Assembly: GCA_002435365.1 (NCBI GenBank)
Contig: DJMM01000035.1
Coordinates: 23,022-41,680, forward strand
Direction: 5' to 3'
Length of the DNA stretch: 18,659 nucleotides
Origin: Ignavibacteriales bacterium UBA6490
Lineage (GTDB): Bacteria; Bacteroidota; Ignavibacteria; Ignavibacteriales; Ignavibacteriaceae
This document shows positions 7,419 through 15,959 of this stretch, piece after piece (the stretch's first letter is position 1; every line of letters starts with the position of its first letter). Both the position numbers and the translations under genes were made by a program. The notes below the pieces were generated by a model. It saw nothing but the letters and a program-made list of their open reading frames with translations. It was not told the origin of the DNA and made no database searches.

Positions 7419-9218
7419 ATGTTCAAAAAACCTGCTCACAGACATCCGGTTACATGGGTTCCTTCCTTATACTATGCACAGGGCATTCCATATGTAGTGG
7501 TAATGCTTGTATCTGTCATAATGTATAAACGAATGGGAATTTCGAATGCCGATATTGCTTTTTATACAAGTCTGCTTTACCTCCCCTGGGTACTTAAGCC
7601 GTTATGGAGCCCGGTTGTCGATATATTTAAGACCAAAAGGGTGTGGATTGTAGTAATGCAGTTTATAGTTGGACTGGGTCTGGCGGGAGTTGCATTTACA
7701 ATTCCGGTAACAGGTTTCCTTCAGTATACGCTTGCATTTTTCTTTCTGCTTGCTTTCAGCTCCGCTACTCATGATATAGCAGCGGACGGATTTTATATGC
7801 TTGGCCTTAGTAAAGGTGACCAGGCATATTATGTCGGGTTCCGCAGTCTCTTTTACAGGCTTTCGATGATAACCGGTCAGGGACTGGTTATAATCCTGGC
7901 AGGTTATTTTGAGATTCACAGCGGACTGCCCACACAGGATCTCGTTGTAAATGTAAAGCCGGGAATCAGTGAGGAACTTGTTATCTCGCCGGACTTTATC
8001 CGCGAGGAAACTGCCGAACAGAAAATTCTGCCGGTAAGAAAAGAAGTGCAGATGTCCGTTGAAAAGCGCAGCAAGTATGAAGTTGACTCGGTTCTTTTTC
8101 TTGTAAGAAAACTGAATGCAGAAAACAATCTGTATGGAGATGAATCCGCCGTAATTCTGAATGAAAAATTTAATTCTTCAGTGGAAAACAGGCAGAAAAC
8201 AGCTGGCAATATATCGGTTATATCATTTTATGTAACCGGAAGTCCGGATAAAGATAAAGAGGTTATTGTAAACATCGACAGATCCGGAGATAAAAATCTG
8301 GCGCTGATTGAGGGAAGCAGATTTGTGTTTAACGAACGCAACTGGTCGAAGCCTGCATATTCCGTTATACAAATCGATCCGAAATTGAGGGAAGAAAGTT
8401 CGGCAGTATTTACACCGCTGGCAGGTGATATTCCCTGGGCCTGGTCAACAACATTTCTGCTTCTGACCGGCTTGTTTGTAATTTTCTTTCTGTATCATTT
8501 CTTCATACTTCCGTATCCTGCTGCCGACAGCTCAGTGATTCAACTGAAGGAGGGTAATCAAAGGAGTGTTTTGAAAGAGTTCGGCGAGACGTTCAAACTA
8601 TTCTTCAGCAAGCCGAAGATTATATTAATAATTACATTTCTGCTTATTTACCGTTTTGGTGAAGCTCAGCTTGTAAAACTTGCGTCGCCGTTTTTGCTGG
8701 ATCCCAGGGAAGTTGGAGGAATCGGGTTAACCACAAGCGAAGTTGGAATTGCATATGGGACCGTTGGAATAATAGCCCTAAGCATCGGCGGTATTTTAGG
8801 TGGTATACTTGCCTCCAGGGATGGTTTAAAGAAATGGCTCTGGTGGATGTTTGCATCAATAAATATTCCGCACATACTATATATATATCTTGCATATGTG
8901 CAGCCGGATAGTTTTATAATAATAAATTTATGTGTGGCCGGGGAGCAGTTCGGTTATGGCTTCGGTTTTACGGCTTACATGCTTTATATGATTTACATTT
9001 CCGAAGGTGAGTATAAAACATCCCATTATGCCATTGCTACAGGATTTATGGCGTTAAGCATGATGATTCCTGGTTTGTTTGCCGGCCTGATCCAGGAAGC
9101 AATAGGATATAAACTCTTTTTTGTCTGGATATTGATAACCATGATACCCGGATTCTTTGTTACAAAGATGATTCCGCTTGATGCTTTATTTGGTAAAAAG
9201 ACAAAAGAGGCGGAATAA
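7419..9218 (+). CDS. ampG: AmpG-like MFS permease with a large non-membrane insertion
   Basis: This inner-membrane transporter opens like AmpG: HPVTWVPSLYYAQGIPYVVV, then LPWVLKPLWSPVVDIF. AmpG imports anhydro-muropeptides, GlcNAc-anhydroMurNAc peptides. Hydrophobic segments are visible near 20-36, 48-64, 75-95, 98-114 and 145-163, and again from 344-365, 401-412, 440-465, 475-494, 498-528, 538-560 and 565-582. At 599 aa it is longer than the usual 420-490 aa of single-chain AmpG. The excess is a hydrophilic stretch at about 165-340. It looks like a beta-sandwich: a VIVNIDRSGDKNL strand pair, then FVFNERNWSKPAYSVIQI, a phrase typical of Calx-beta/cadherin-like modules. It sits between two kinase/hydrolase genes of the same pathway, and the stop is 1 bp before the next start. 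The substrate is inferred from homology and context. Confidence 0.85.
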   Translation: MFKKPAHRHPVTWVPSLYYAQGIPYVVVMLVSVIMYKRMGISNADIAFYTSLLYLPWVLKPLWSPVVDIFKTKRVWIVVMQFIVGLGLAGVAFTIPVTGFLQYTLAFFFLLAFSSATHDIAADGFYMLGLSKGDQAYYVGFRSLFYRLSMITGQGLVIILAGYFEIHSGLPTQDLVVNVKPGISEELVISPDFIREETAEQKILPVRKEVQMSVEKRSKYEVDSVLFLVRKLNAENNLYGDESAVILNEKFNSSVENRQKTAGNISVISFYVTGSPDKDKEVIVNIDRSGDKNLALIEGSRFVFNERNWSKPAYSVIQIDPKLREESSAVFTPLAGDIPWAWSTTFLLLTGLFVIFFLYHFFILPYPAADSSVIQLKEGNQRSVLKEFGETFKLFFSKPKIILIITFLLIYRFGEAQLVKLASPFLLDPREVGGIGLTTSEVGIAYGTVGIIALSIGGILGGILASRDGLKKWLWWMFASINIPHILYIYLAYVQPDSFIIINLCVAGEQFGYGFGFTAYMLYMIYISEGEYKTSHYAIATGFMALSMMIPGLFAGLIQEAIGYKLFFVWILITMIPGFFVTKMIPLDALFGKKTKEAE

Positions 9219-9219
9219 T

Positions 9220-10371
9220 TTGAAGCAGAAAATAATATCGGCGCTGTTTCTGCTTTTTGCATACAGCATTTACCCGCAGCCCGTCAGTACTCATAGCTGC
9301 TGCCAGGAGCAATCCGGTTTTGAACTTGTAGATAAGGTTATTGAAGATGGAATAGCGGACACGGCATTTCCGGGAGCGGTTCTGTTAATCCTGAAGGATA
9401 ATAAGATTATATATGAAAATGCTTACGGGCATTATACGTATGATCAGAACTCACCGGAGGTTTCGGTTAATACAATATTTGACCTGGCATCGGTGTCAAA
9501 GGTAATAGCAACAACAACTGCAGTAATGCTTTGCTATGACCGTGGTCTGTTCAAGCTTGATGATCTTGTAGCCAAATATATTCCTGAATTCAGTCAGCAT
9601 GAAAAAGGGCATATAAGGATAAAGAATCTTCTGCTGCATAACAGCGGACTGCCTTCCTGGAAAAAGTTTTATGAATTATATGATAATCCTGATGATGTTC
9701 TAAAAGATATTTATGCTTCTTCCCTTGAATATCCAACCGGCACGAAAATGCTTTACAGTGACCTAGGAATGATAACGATGGGTAAAATAATTGAAAAGGT
9801 TACGGGTAAAAGTCTTGATAAATTCTGCAGGGACGAAATATTTATTCCCCTGGAAATGAAAAACACGGGGTATAATCCTGCTCCGGAAATCAAAAACAGT
9901 ATTGCCCCCACTGAGCTTGATAATTACTGGCGTAACCGCCAGCTTCAGGGGGAGGTACATGATGAAACAGCTTTTCTGCTGGGCGGAGTTGCAGGTCATG
10001 CCGGTTTATTTTCCACTGCGTCTGATTTGTCAAAAATTCTTCAGATGCTTCTGAATAAAGGAGAATATAAAGGCCGGATATTTATAAAACCTGAAACTAT
10101 TGCATTTTTTACAAGAAAATACTCTTCATTGAGCAGCAGGGCTCTGGGATGGGATACAAAATCCGTCGAAGGTTCTTCGGCCGGCAGGTTCTTCGGCGGT
10201 AATTCTTTCGGTCATACCGGGTATACCGGCACTTCGGTATGGGCAGATCCTTCAAGGAATCTTGCAGTCATTTTTTTAACTAACCGGGTTTATCCAACCA
10301 GGAACAATGTAAAGATAGCAAAAGTAAGACCGGCATTGCATGATGCTGTGATCAATGCTGTTGAAAATTAA
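9220..10371 (+). CDS. periplasmic class-C beta-lactamase/DD-peptidase-like serine hydrolase
   Basis: I choose the TTG at 9220-9222 as start. It has an AGAGG-type ribosome site about 8 bases upstream, begins one base after the ampG stop, and gives a clean signal peptide (MKQKIISALFLLFAYSIYPQ). The frame also extends to an ATG at 9178, inside ampG. The 383 residues carry all three motifs of the AmpC/CubicO fold: SxxK as SVSK (Ser91, Lys94), YSD at 179-181 in place of YxN, and HTG at 332-334. The family block LGGVAGHAGLFSTASD is also present. It should be an active serine hydrolase, probably a DD-carboxypeptidase, endopeptidase or esterase acting on muropeptides rather than a true beta-lactamase. 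Its operon position fits peptidoglycan turnover. The exact substrate is unknown. Confidence 0.85.
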   Translation: MKQKIISALFLLFAYSIYPQPVSTHSCCQEQSGFELVDKVIEDGIADTAFPGAVLLILKDNKIIYENAYGHYTYDQNSPEVSVNTIFDLASVSKVIATTTAVMLCYDRGLFKLDDLVAKYIPEFSQHEKGHIRIKNLLLHNSGLPSWKKFYELYDNPDDVLKDIYASSLEYPTGTKMLYSDLGMITMGKIIEKVTGKSLDKFCRDEIFIPLEMKNTGYNPAPEIKNSIAPTELDNYWRNRQLQGEVHDETAFLLGGVAGHAGLFSTASDLSKILQMLLNKGEYKGRIFIKPETIAFFTRKYSSLSSRALGWDTKSVEGSSAGRFFGGNSFGHTGYTGTSVWADPSRNLAVIFLTNRVYPTRNNVKIAKVRPALHDAVINAVEN

Positions 10372-10481
10372 AAACTAAATTGGCATTATTAAAAATGTTC
10401 CCTGAGCATCTTTCCTTGAGTATATCAAAGAAGGCTTGTTACGAATGAATTTTAATCCTAGATGTATGATCTTGTGTGATT

Positions 10482-13190
10482 ATGAATAAAACGATACGAT
10501 ATCTGTTCAGCATAACTGTAATTGTTTCTTTCTCACTATTCCCACCGAAATTAATTTCCATAACTCAACCGGATATTAAAATGGCATCAATTAAAGGACC
10601 CGGTGATGAATTCCCGGGTGTATTCAGCATCAGCGAAGAGGAAAAATCTTATATTGATTCAGTCCTTGATAAAATGACAATCCGCGAAAGGGTTGCCCAG
10701 ATGATTATGCCCTGGGCCAGCGGCAGTTTTACATCTGATACGTCATCCGATTACAGAAGGATAAAATACCTTGTGGAGGATCTGAAAGTAGGCGGACTTG
10801 TATATTTTAAAGGTGATATACTCAACGAAGCCCTTAATATAAATAAAGCACAGGAATTGGCGAAGGTTCCTCTATTAATTTCATCTGATTTTGAAAGAGG
10901 CCTGGCTATGCGTCTTACAGACGCAACAGAATTTCCTTATAATATGGCGCTTGCTGCAGCAGGGAATCCTTTCTTTGCAGAGGAAATGGGGAAAACAATC
11001 TCACAAGAGTCGCGAATAATCGGTATTCATCAGAATTATGCACCGGTTGCAGATATAAATGTTAATGCAGATAATCCAATTATTAATATACGCGCCTATT
11101 CGGAAGATAAGGATGTGGTTTCCGAATACTGCGAAGCATTTATAAGAGGATCGAGACAGGGGGGAATGATCACTACGGTTAAGCATTTTCCGGGGCATGG
11201 GAACACCAGTACAGATTCCCATCAGGATATGCCGGTAATCAGCGGCACCCGTGAAGAGCTTATGACAAATGAACTTGACCCATTCATAAAAGCAATTAAT
11301 TCAGGAGTACAGTCTGTTATGATCGGTCATCTTTCTGTTCCTGCATTTGAACCGGATAATATTCCGGCAACTTTATCCAAAAGGATAATTACTGATCTGC
11401 TCAAGAACGAACTGCAGTTCAAGGGACTGGTTGTAACCGATGCAATGAATATGAATGCTGTAACCAGGTATTATTCCGTTGCACAGGCATCAGTAATGGC
11501 AATTAAAGCGGGGATTGATATCCTGCTTATGCCGCCTGATGAAGATATTGCAGTTTCATCAATATCCGATGCTGTTTACAGCGGCGAAATACCGGTTGAA
11601 AGAATAAATGAAAGCGTAAGGAAAATACTTGCAGCAAAAGTATGGACCGGTGTGGATAAAATAAAAACAACCGATATAGCCAGTATTCCTTCATTTGTGG
11701 GAAGCAGGAAAAATGTGTTTATAGCTGAGGAAATTGCTGAAAAATCGATTACCCTTGTTAAGAATGAAAATAATATTATACCGCTTGCTCCCGAAAAATT
11801 TTATTCCACGGCAGTAATTTCCATAACCGATAATGTTACTGAAGGGGAATACTTCAATGAACTATGTGACCAGGAATTCGGATATATAAAAACTATCACT
11901 CTTGGCAGCACCAGCTCGGATAAGGATTTCAGAAAAGCAATGAGCATTGCCCGCTCTTCCGACCTTATCATCATTCCCTCTTTCGTGAAAGTAAAAGCAT
12001 ACCAGGGGACCGTCCTGATGAAGGAGAAACAGGCTGAATTTGTAAACCAGGTACTTCAGCTTGACAAGCCTTCATTAATTATAAGTTTCGGAAATCCCTA
12101 TCTGCTTTCAATGTTTCCCGGTGCGGGTACGTATATTGCCACTTATGGTGATGCGGTGGTCTCGCAAAAAGCAGTGCTCAGGGCTATAACCGGAAAAACA
12201 GATATTACCGGGAAACTTCCTGTTACAATACCAGGGACACCTTTTAAAAGAGGCGACGGAATAAATATCACCAGAAATATGCTGGTGGAGGATGCTGAAG
12301 GATATGATGTGCCGGCAGCCGCGAGAATTATTTCCGAAAACATTGAAAGTAAAATGTATCCCGGTGCTTCTCTGCTTATCTCCTGTAATGGAAAAGTTAT
12401 TTATAACAGGGGATTCGGAAAAACAGATTTCGACGAAAGATCACCGGTAATAAATAAAGACTTCCTGTATGACATCGACCGGGTAACTACTCTTGCAGTT
12501 ACTGCTGCCGCCATGGTTCTGGCAAGCGAGGAGAAAATAAATCCCGATGATAAACTGCTGAAATATATGCCTGATATTAAGAACAACAATCTGCTTGTGA
12601 AAGATCTTTTTGTATCGTTAAATAATCCTGATAATATCCGGAATATTGCAGCAGCAGGTGCTGAGGATAACAGTGCTGATGTGCTTAAAAAGCTGATAGA
12701 AAGGATTTCGGGTATGACGCTGGATGAATTTCTGAATGAAAAAATATTTGTCCCGCTGGAGATGCAGCATACCATGTTTAATCCGCCTAAAGCATCCTGG
12801 TTTTATGCAGTACCCACCAGCGACGATCCTCACCGCAGGTATAAAGGTGTGGTTTTTGACGACGAAGCCTTGAAATTACATGGGGTTGCAGGGCATTCCG
12901 GACTTTTTACAACAACTTCAGACTGGGCAAAATTTCTTCAGATGCTTCATCAAAAAGGGAAGTATGGAAATAAGCAGATAATATCAGAAAGTATTTTTGA
13001 TTCCTGGTACCCGGATAGCGGAGCAGTATTGTATCTTGCAGGAAAAACCGGTACTGCCGTCTGGATGAACCGCTCACAGAATATTTCGGTAATATTGTTT
13101 ACAAACAGCAGCTTTACCGGCAGAACTGCAGAGCTCGGCAAAACAGCAGCTGAATTGTATGATTCAATATTGAGTTATGTTAAACTTTAG
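10482..13190 (+). CDS. nagZ: NagZ-type GH3 beta-N-acetylglucosaminidase fused to a degenerate serine-hydrolase domain
   Basis: The start is the ATG at 10482 (a GTG lies two codons upstream), giving 902 aa with an N-terminal signal or anchor segment (about 5-22). Residues about 50-390 form the GH3 domain. KHFPGHG is followed by the NagZ-specific Asp-Ser-His (Asp245, His247, the acid/base pair), and LVVTDAMNMNAV carries the nucleophile Asp320. About 410-595 is the second GH3 alpha/beta domain (SITLVKNENNIIPL, PSLIISFGNPYLL). About 605-902 is a class-C-beta-lactamase-like domain resembling the product of the gene just upstream (FVPLEMQHTMFNP, LHGVAGHSGLFTTTSDWAKFLQML). In it, SxxK is replaced by Arg667-x-x-Thr670, the YSD segment is deleted, and only KTG (855-857) survives. 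The GH3 half should release GlcNAc from muropeptides; the C-terminal domain looks catalytically dead. Confidence 0.93.
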   Translation: MNKTIRYLFSITVIVSFSLFPPKLISITQPDIKMASIKGPGDEFPGVFSISEEEKSYIDSVLDKMTIRERVAQMIMPWASGSFTSDTSSDYRRIKYLVEDLKVGGLVYFKGDILNEALNINKAQELAKVPLLISSDFERGLAMRLTDATEFPYNMALAAAGNPFFAEEMGKTISQESRIIGIHQNYAPVADINVNADNPIINIRAYSEDKDVVSEYCEAFIRGSRQGGMITTVKHFPGHGNTSTDSHQDMPVISGTREELMTNELDPFIKAINSGVQSVMIGHLSVPAFEPDNIPATLSKRIITDLLKNELQFKGLVVTDAMNMNAVTRYYSVAQASVMAIKAGIDILLMPPDEDIAVSSISDAVYSGEIPVERINESVRKILAAKVWTGVDKIKTTDIASIPSFVGSRKNVFIAEEIAEKSITLVKNENNIIPLAPEKFYSTAVISITDNVTEGEYFNELCDQEFGYIKTITLGSTSSDKDFRKAMSIARSSDLIIIPSFVKVKAYQGTVLMKEKQAEFVNQVLQLDKPSLIISFGNPYLLSMFPGAGTYIATYGDAVVSQKAVLRAITGKTDITGKLPVTIPGTPFKRGDGINITRNMLVEDAEGYDVPAAARIISENIESKMYPGASLLISCNGKVIYNRGFGKTDFDERSPVINKDFLYDIDRVTTLAVTAAAMVLASEEKINPDDKLLKYMPDIKNNNLLVKDLFVSLNNPDNIRNIAAAGAEDNSADVLKKLIERISGMTLDEFLNEKIFVPLEMQHTMFNPPKASWFYAVPTSDDPHRRYKGVVFDDEALKLHGVAGHSGLFTTTSDWAKFLQMLHQKGKYGNKQIISESIFDSWYPDSGAVLYLAGKTGTAVWMNRSQNISVILFTNSSFTGRTAELGKTAAELYDSILSYVKL

Positions 13191-13487
13191 ATGAAACATT
13201 TTATTATACTCATTGAATATAAAGTGCCCCTTGAGGAAATAGTTAAGCTTACGGATGCTCACCGTGCACATCTGCAGAAGGGCTATAAAAAGGGAATGCT
13301 GCTTCTCTCCGGTCCGCAAATACCGCGGACAGGAGGACTTGTAATCGGAAAATGCAATGATAAAGAGGAACTCGAAACATTCTTTTCAGAAGATCCCTAT
13401 TTTATCCATTCCTGTGCTGAATACAGGTATATCGAATTTACTCCCAAAAGCCACCAGGATTTTCTTTCGGAATGGATCTCTGAATAG
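13191..13487 (+). CDS. YciI-like (YCII-domain) protein
   Basis: This small 98-residue protein has the YCII/ferredoxin-like fold. It opens MKHFIILIEYKVP, continues with DAHRAHLQKGYKKGMLLLSGPQ (the conserved His region and the GxLLLSGP strand), then LVIGKCNDKEELETFFSEDPYFIHS and EYRYIEFTP. The residue order is that of the family, in which a His/Asp pair lies in the putative active site; Haemophilus YciI has weak hydrolytic activity and plant relatives act in phenolic metabolism. No substrate can be given. Its ATG directly abuts the nagZ stop (TAG|ATG), so it is read with the recycling operon, although a functional link is not evident. Confidence 0.85.
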   Translation: MKHFIILIEYKVPLEEIVKLTDAHRAHLQKGYKKGMLLLSGPQIPRTGGLVIGKCNDKEELETFFSEDPYFIHSCAEYRYIEFTPKSHQDFLSEWISE

Positions 13488-13546
13488 CTCTATTTAATAT
13501 CATATTTTCCGGCCTTTTTATAAATTAGTACAAAAGGATTCTACGG

Positions 13547-13738
13547 ATGCAGTTACAGAGATCCAAAAACAGAATTATTGCGGGTGTATGCGGAGGTATA
13601 GCAGAATATTTTGGCTGGGACCCTGCCACCCTACGCATAGTATATGTGCTTGTGTCGATTTTTAGTGCTGCCTTTCCGGGCATCCTGGTATATATCATTC
13701 TTTGGGTTGTAATGCCGCCTGCCGATTCTTATTCATGA
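13547..13738 (+). CDS. PspC-domain small membrane protein
   Basis: The 63 residues are almost exactly one PspC domain: LQRSKNRIIAGVCGGIAEYF (helix with the GVCGG signature), WDPATLRIVYVL, then one strongly hydrophobic transmembrane helix (VLVSIFSAAFPGILVYIILWVVMP). PspC proteins sit in the inner membrane; in enterobacteria PspC works with PspB in sensing envelope stress, whereas short stand-alone forms like this are common in Bacteroidota and are uncharacterised. It is preceded by AAAGGA about 8 bases before the ATG. The next gene's ribosome site overlaps its stop. An envelope role is inferred from the family only. Confidence 0.9.
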   Translation: MQLQRSKNRIIAGVCGGIAEYFGWDPATLRIVYVLVSIFSAAFPGILVYIILWVVMPPADSYS

Positions 13739-13749
13739 AAGGAGATACT

Positions 13750-14883
13750 ATGATAATGCAGAAGAGAATGCAGTTTGTATCTATTATACTTGTGACCTTA
13801 ACATCCCTCTACTGTAATCCGGGAAATTCCGAAACCCCCGGAAATGAATCAGATATTAAGCTGCCTAAAGGATTTCGTATTGAAGTCTTTGCTGACAATA
13901 TAGATGGTGCCCGTTCGATGACCCTTAGTCCGGATGGAATTCTTTTTGTCGGTACCAGGGGAACAGGTAATGTGTATGCCGTCCTGGATAAGGATAAAAA
14001 CAATAAAGCAGATCAGGTTATTACAATTGCTTCGGGACTTGATATGCCGAATGGTGTGGCATTCCGGAACGGCGCACTTTATGTTGCTGAAAACAGCCGT
14101 GTTATCAGGTTTGATGATATTATAAATAACCTTAAGGAGAATGCTCCCTTTAAAATTGTTAATTCAAGTTTTCCATCCGACCGTTCACATGGGTGGAAAT
14201 TTATTGCCTTCGGACCGGACGATAAATTATATGTCCCGGTCGGAGCACCCTGCAATATCTGTCTCAGCGAAAACAAAATATATGCATCCGTAACAAGAAT
14301 GAATCCTGATGGCAGCGGTCTGGAAGTTTTTGCTAACGGAATTAGAAATACAGTGGGTTTCGACTGGCACCCTGTTACGAAGGAATTATGGTTTACGGAT
14401 AACGGCAGGGATATGCTTGGGGATAACATACCGCCTGATGAGCTCAACAATGCACCGAAGCAGGGACTCCATTTCGGATATCCTTTCTTTCATGGTATTG
14501 ATATAAGAGATCCTGAGTATGGCGATGGAAAAAACCCGGATGATTATACCAGACCGGTGCAGGCGCTGGGTCCTCATGTTGCCTCTCTTGGAATGAGATT
14601 TTATACCGGAAATATGTTTCCGCCTGAATACCGAAACCAGATATTTATTGCCGAACATGGCTCATGGAACAGATCGGAAAAAATCGGATACCGGGTAACG
14701 CTGGTGAAGCTTGATGGAAATAAAGCAGTTAGCTATGAGCCCTTTGCGGAAGGATGGCTGCAGGGAAATAATGTTACCGGAAGACCTGTCGATGTTCTTG
14801 TTATGCCGGACGGTGCGCTGCTGGTGTCGGATGACCTGGGAGGAATTATCTACCGGATTTATTACAGCGGGCAGGTTCAGTAA
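13750..14883 (+). CDS. sorbosone/glucose dehydrogenase-like PQQ-type beta-propeller protein
   Basis: The likely start is the ATG at 13750, just after an AAAGGAG ribosome site that overlaps the pspC-like stop. The open frame begins earlier, at 13702, but that stretch lies within the previous gene. This gives 377 aa with a signal peptide ending near SLYC, so it may be a lipoprotein with a non-canonical lipobox. The mature part is a six-bladed GSDH-type propeller: LPKGFRIEVFADNIDGARSM, GILFVGTRGTGNVYAV, LDMPNGVAFRNGALYVAE, RSHGWKFIAFGPDDKLYVPVG, NGIRNTVGFDWHPVTKELWF, then TDNGRD, FGYPFFHG, AEHGSWNR and GRPVDVLVMPDGALLVSDD. These are the blocks of sorbosone dehydrogenase-family proteins, which use PQQ in characterised members. 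It would be a periplasmic oxidase of sugars or aldoses; the substrate is unknown. Its end overlaps the convergent fdtB by 7 bp. Confidence 0.85.
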   Translation: MIMQKRMQFVSIILVTLTSLYCNPGNSETPGNESDIKLPKGFRIEVFADNIDGARSMTLSPDGILFVGTRGTGNVYAVLDKDKNNKADQVITIASGLDMPNGVAFRNGALYVAENSRVIRFDDIINNLKENAPFKIVNSSFPSDRSHGWKFIAFGPDDKLYVPVGAPCNICLSENKIYASVTRMNPDGSGLEVFANGIRNTVGFDWHPVTKELWFTDNGRDMLGDNIPPDELNNAPKQGLHFGYPFFHGIDIRDPEYGDGKNPDDYTRPVQALGPHVASLGMRFYTGNMFPPEYRNQIFIAEHGSWNRSEKIGYRVTLVKLDGNKAVSYEPFAEGWLQGNNVTGRPVDVLVMPDGALLVSDDLGGIIYRIYYSGQVQ

Positions 14884-15959
14884 TTATTCAGAACACTGAT
14901 TACTTTTTTAATGTCTTCCGTTGTATGAAAATATGAAACCGGCAGGCTGATTGTTGTTCTATGTATCTCCTCTGAAACTGGATACCTGCCGCTGATTATA
15001 CCTTTCATAGCTGCCTGGTTATTGGGGGAAACAGGATAATGCACGTCGGTCTTAATATTATTGTTAAGTAGATAATTACGGACTTTATCTCTCTCCGGAT
15101 GCCTGATATTATATATATGATAAACATCGTAAAAATCAGGATGTACAGCCGGTTTTATGAAATCATTTTTTAATTCCTTATGATATAATGCTGCAAGCTT
15201 ATTTTTGTGCCTGTTTATATCATCAAGTTTTTTAAGCTTAACAGATAAAAATCCCGCCTGGACCTCATCCAGACGCGAGTTGTAACCCACTACTTCATTA
15301 TAATATTTTACTTTCGAACCGTAATTTCTAAAGACTTTTATTTTCTCTGCAAGCAGCGGATCGTCAGTTACAACGGCACCGCCGTCACCCAGAGCACCAA
15401 GGTTTTTTGTGGGATAAAAACTGAATGCCCCGAACTCGCCGAACCTGCCGGTGATCTTATTCTTATATTTTGCGCCGTGACTTTGTGCGCAGTCCTCGAT
15501 CAGTCTCAGATCATATTTTTTACAGATATCTGTGATCGGATCCATTTCACAGCTTTTGCCGTAAAGATGAACTATCATCAGTGCACGGGTCTTCGAAGTA
15601 ATTTTCTCCTCTATCCTTGATGGATCAATATTATAGGTAGAAATATCCGGCTCTACCAGGACGGGGATCAAACCGGCGTGGAGGACAGATAATATTGTTG
15701 CTATATAGGTATTGGAAGGAAGAATAACCTCGTCCCCGGTTTTAAAATCAAATGCCTTCAGAGAAAGCAGCAGTGCATCCAGTCCCGAGGCAACGCCTAT
15801 ACAATATTTTGCACCGGTATAAGCTGCAAATTCCTTTTCAAAATTTTCAACATTCTGTCCGAGTATAAACCAGCCCCGCTGAAGAGTTTCACTGAAACTT
15901 TTCTTATAATCTTCCACGAAAGGTTTATTCACCTTACCGAGATTTTCATACTCGATCAT
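14877..15959 (-). CDS. fdtB: DegT/DnrJ/EryC1-family dTDP-3-keto-6-deoxyhexose 3-aminotransferase (FdtB/QdtB-like)
   Basis: This PLP-dependent sugar aminotransferase of 360 aa shows the family blocks: IGVASGLDALLLSLKAF, EVILPSNTYIATILSV, YNIDPSRIEEKI, VHLYGK, LIEDCAQSHGAKYK with the pyridine-nitrogen Asp156, AFSFYPTKNLGALGDGG with Schiff-base Lys185, and SRLDEVQAGFLSVKL. The FdtA-type ketoisomerase gene just upstream overlaps its start (ATGA at 15956-15959). This pairing points to amination of a dTDP-3-keto-6-deoxyhexose, giving dTDP-Fuc3N or dTDP-Qui3N. Which epimer is made depends on FdtA/QdtA specificity and cannot be read from the sequence. No FdtC/QdtC acetyltransferase is in the window. 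The aminotransferase family is certain; the substrate is a context inference. Confidence 0.9.
   Translation of the reverse strand: MIEYENLGKVNKPFVEDYKKSFSETLQRGWFILGQNVENFEKEFAAYTGAKYCIGVASGLDALLLSLKAFDFKTGDEVILPSNTYIATILSVLHAGLIPVLVEPDISTYNIDPSRIEEKITSKTRALMIVHLYGKSCEMDPITDICKKYDLRLIEDCAQSHGAKYKNKITGRFGEFGAFSFYPTKNLGALGDGGAVVTDDPLLAEKIKVFRNYGSKVKYYNEVVGYNSRLDEVQAGFLSVKLKKLDDINRHKNKLAALYHKELKNDFIKPAVHPDFYDVYHIYNIRHPERDKVRNYLLNNNIKTDVHYPVSPNNQAAMKGIISGRYPVSEEIHRTTISLPVSYFHTTEDIKKVISVLNNY

Noticed and set aside
12401..12775. A 124-codon minus-strand open frame within the NagZ fusion
   Set aside because: It is a serine-rich shadow of the strongly supported plus-strand gene.
13702..13749. An N-terminal extension of the sorbosone-dehydrogenase-like gene
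   Set aside because: It lies inside the pspC-like gene; the AAAGGAG site and the signal peptide point to the ATG at 13750.
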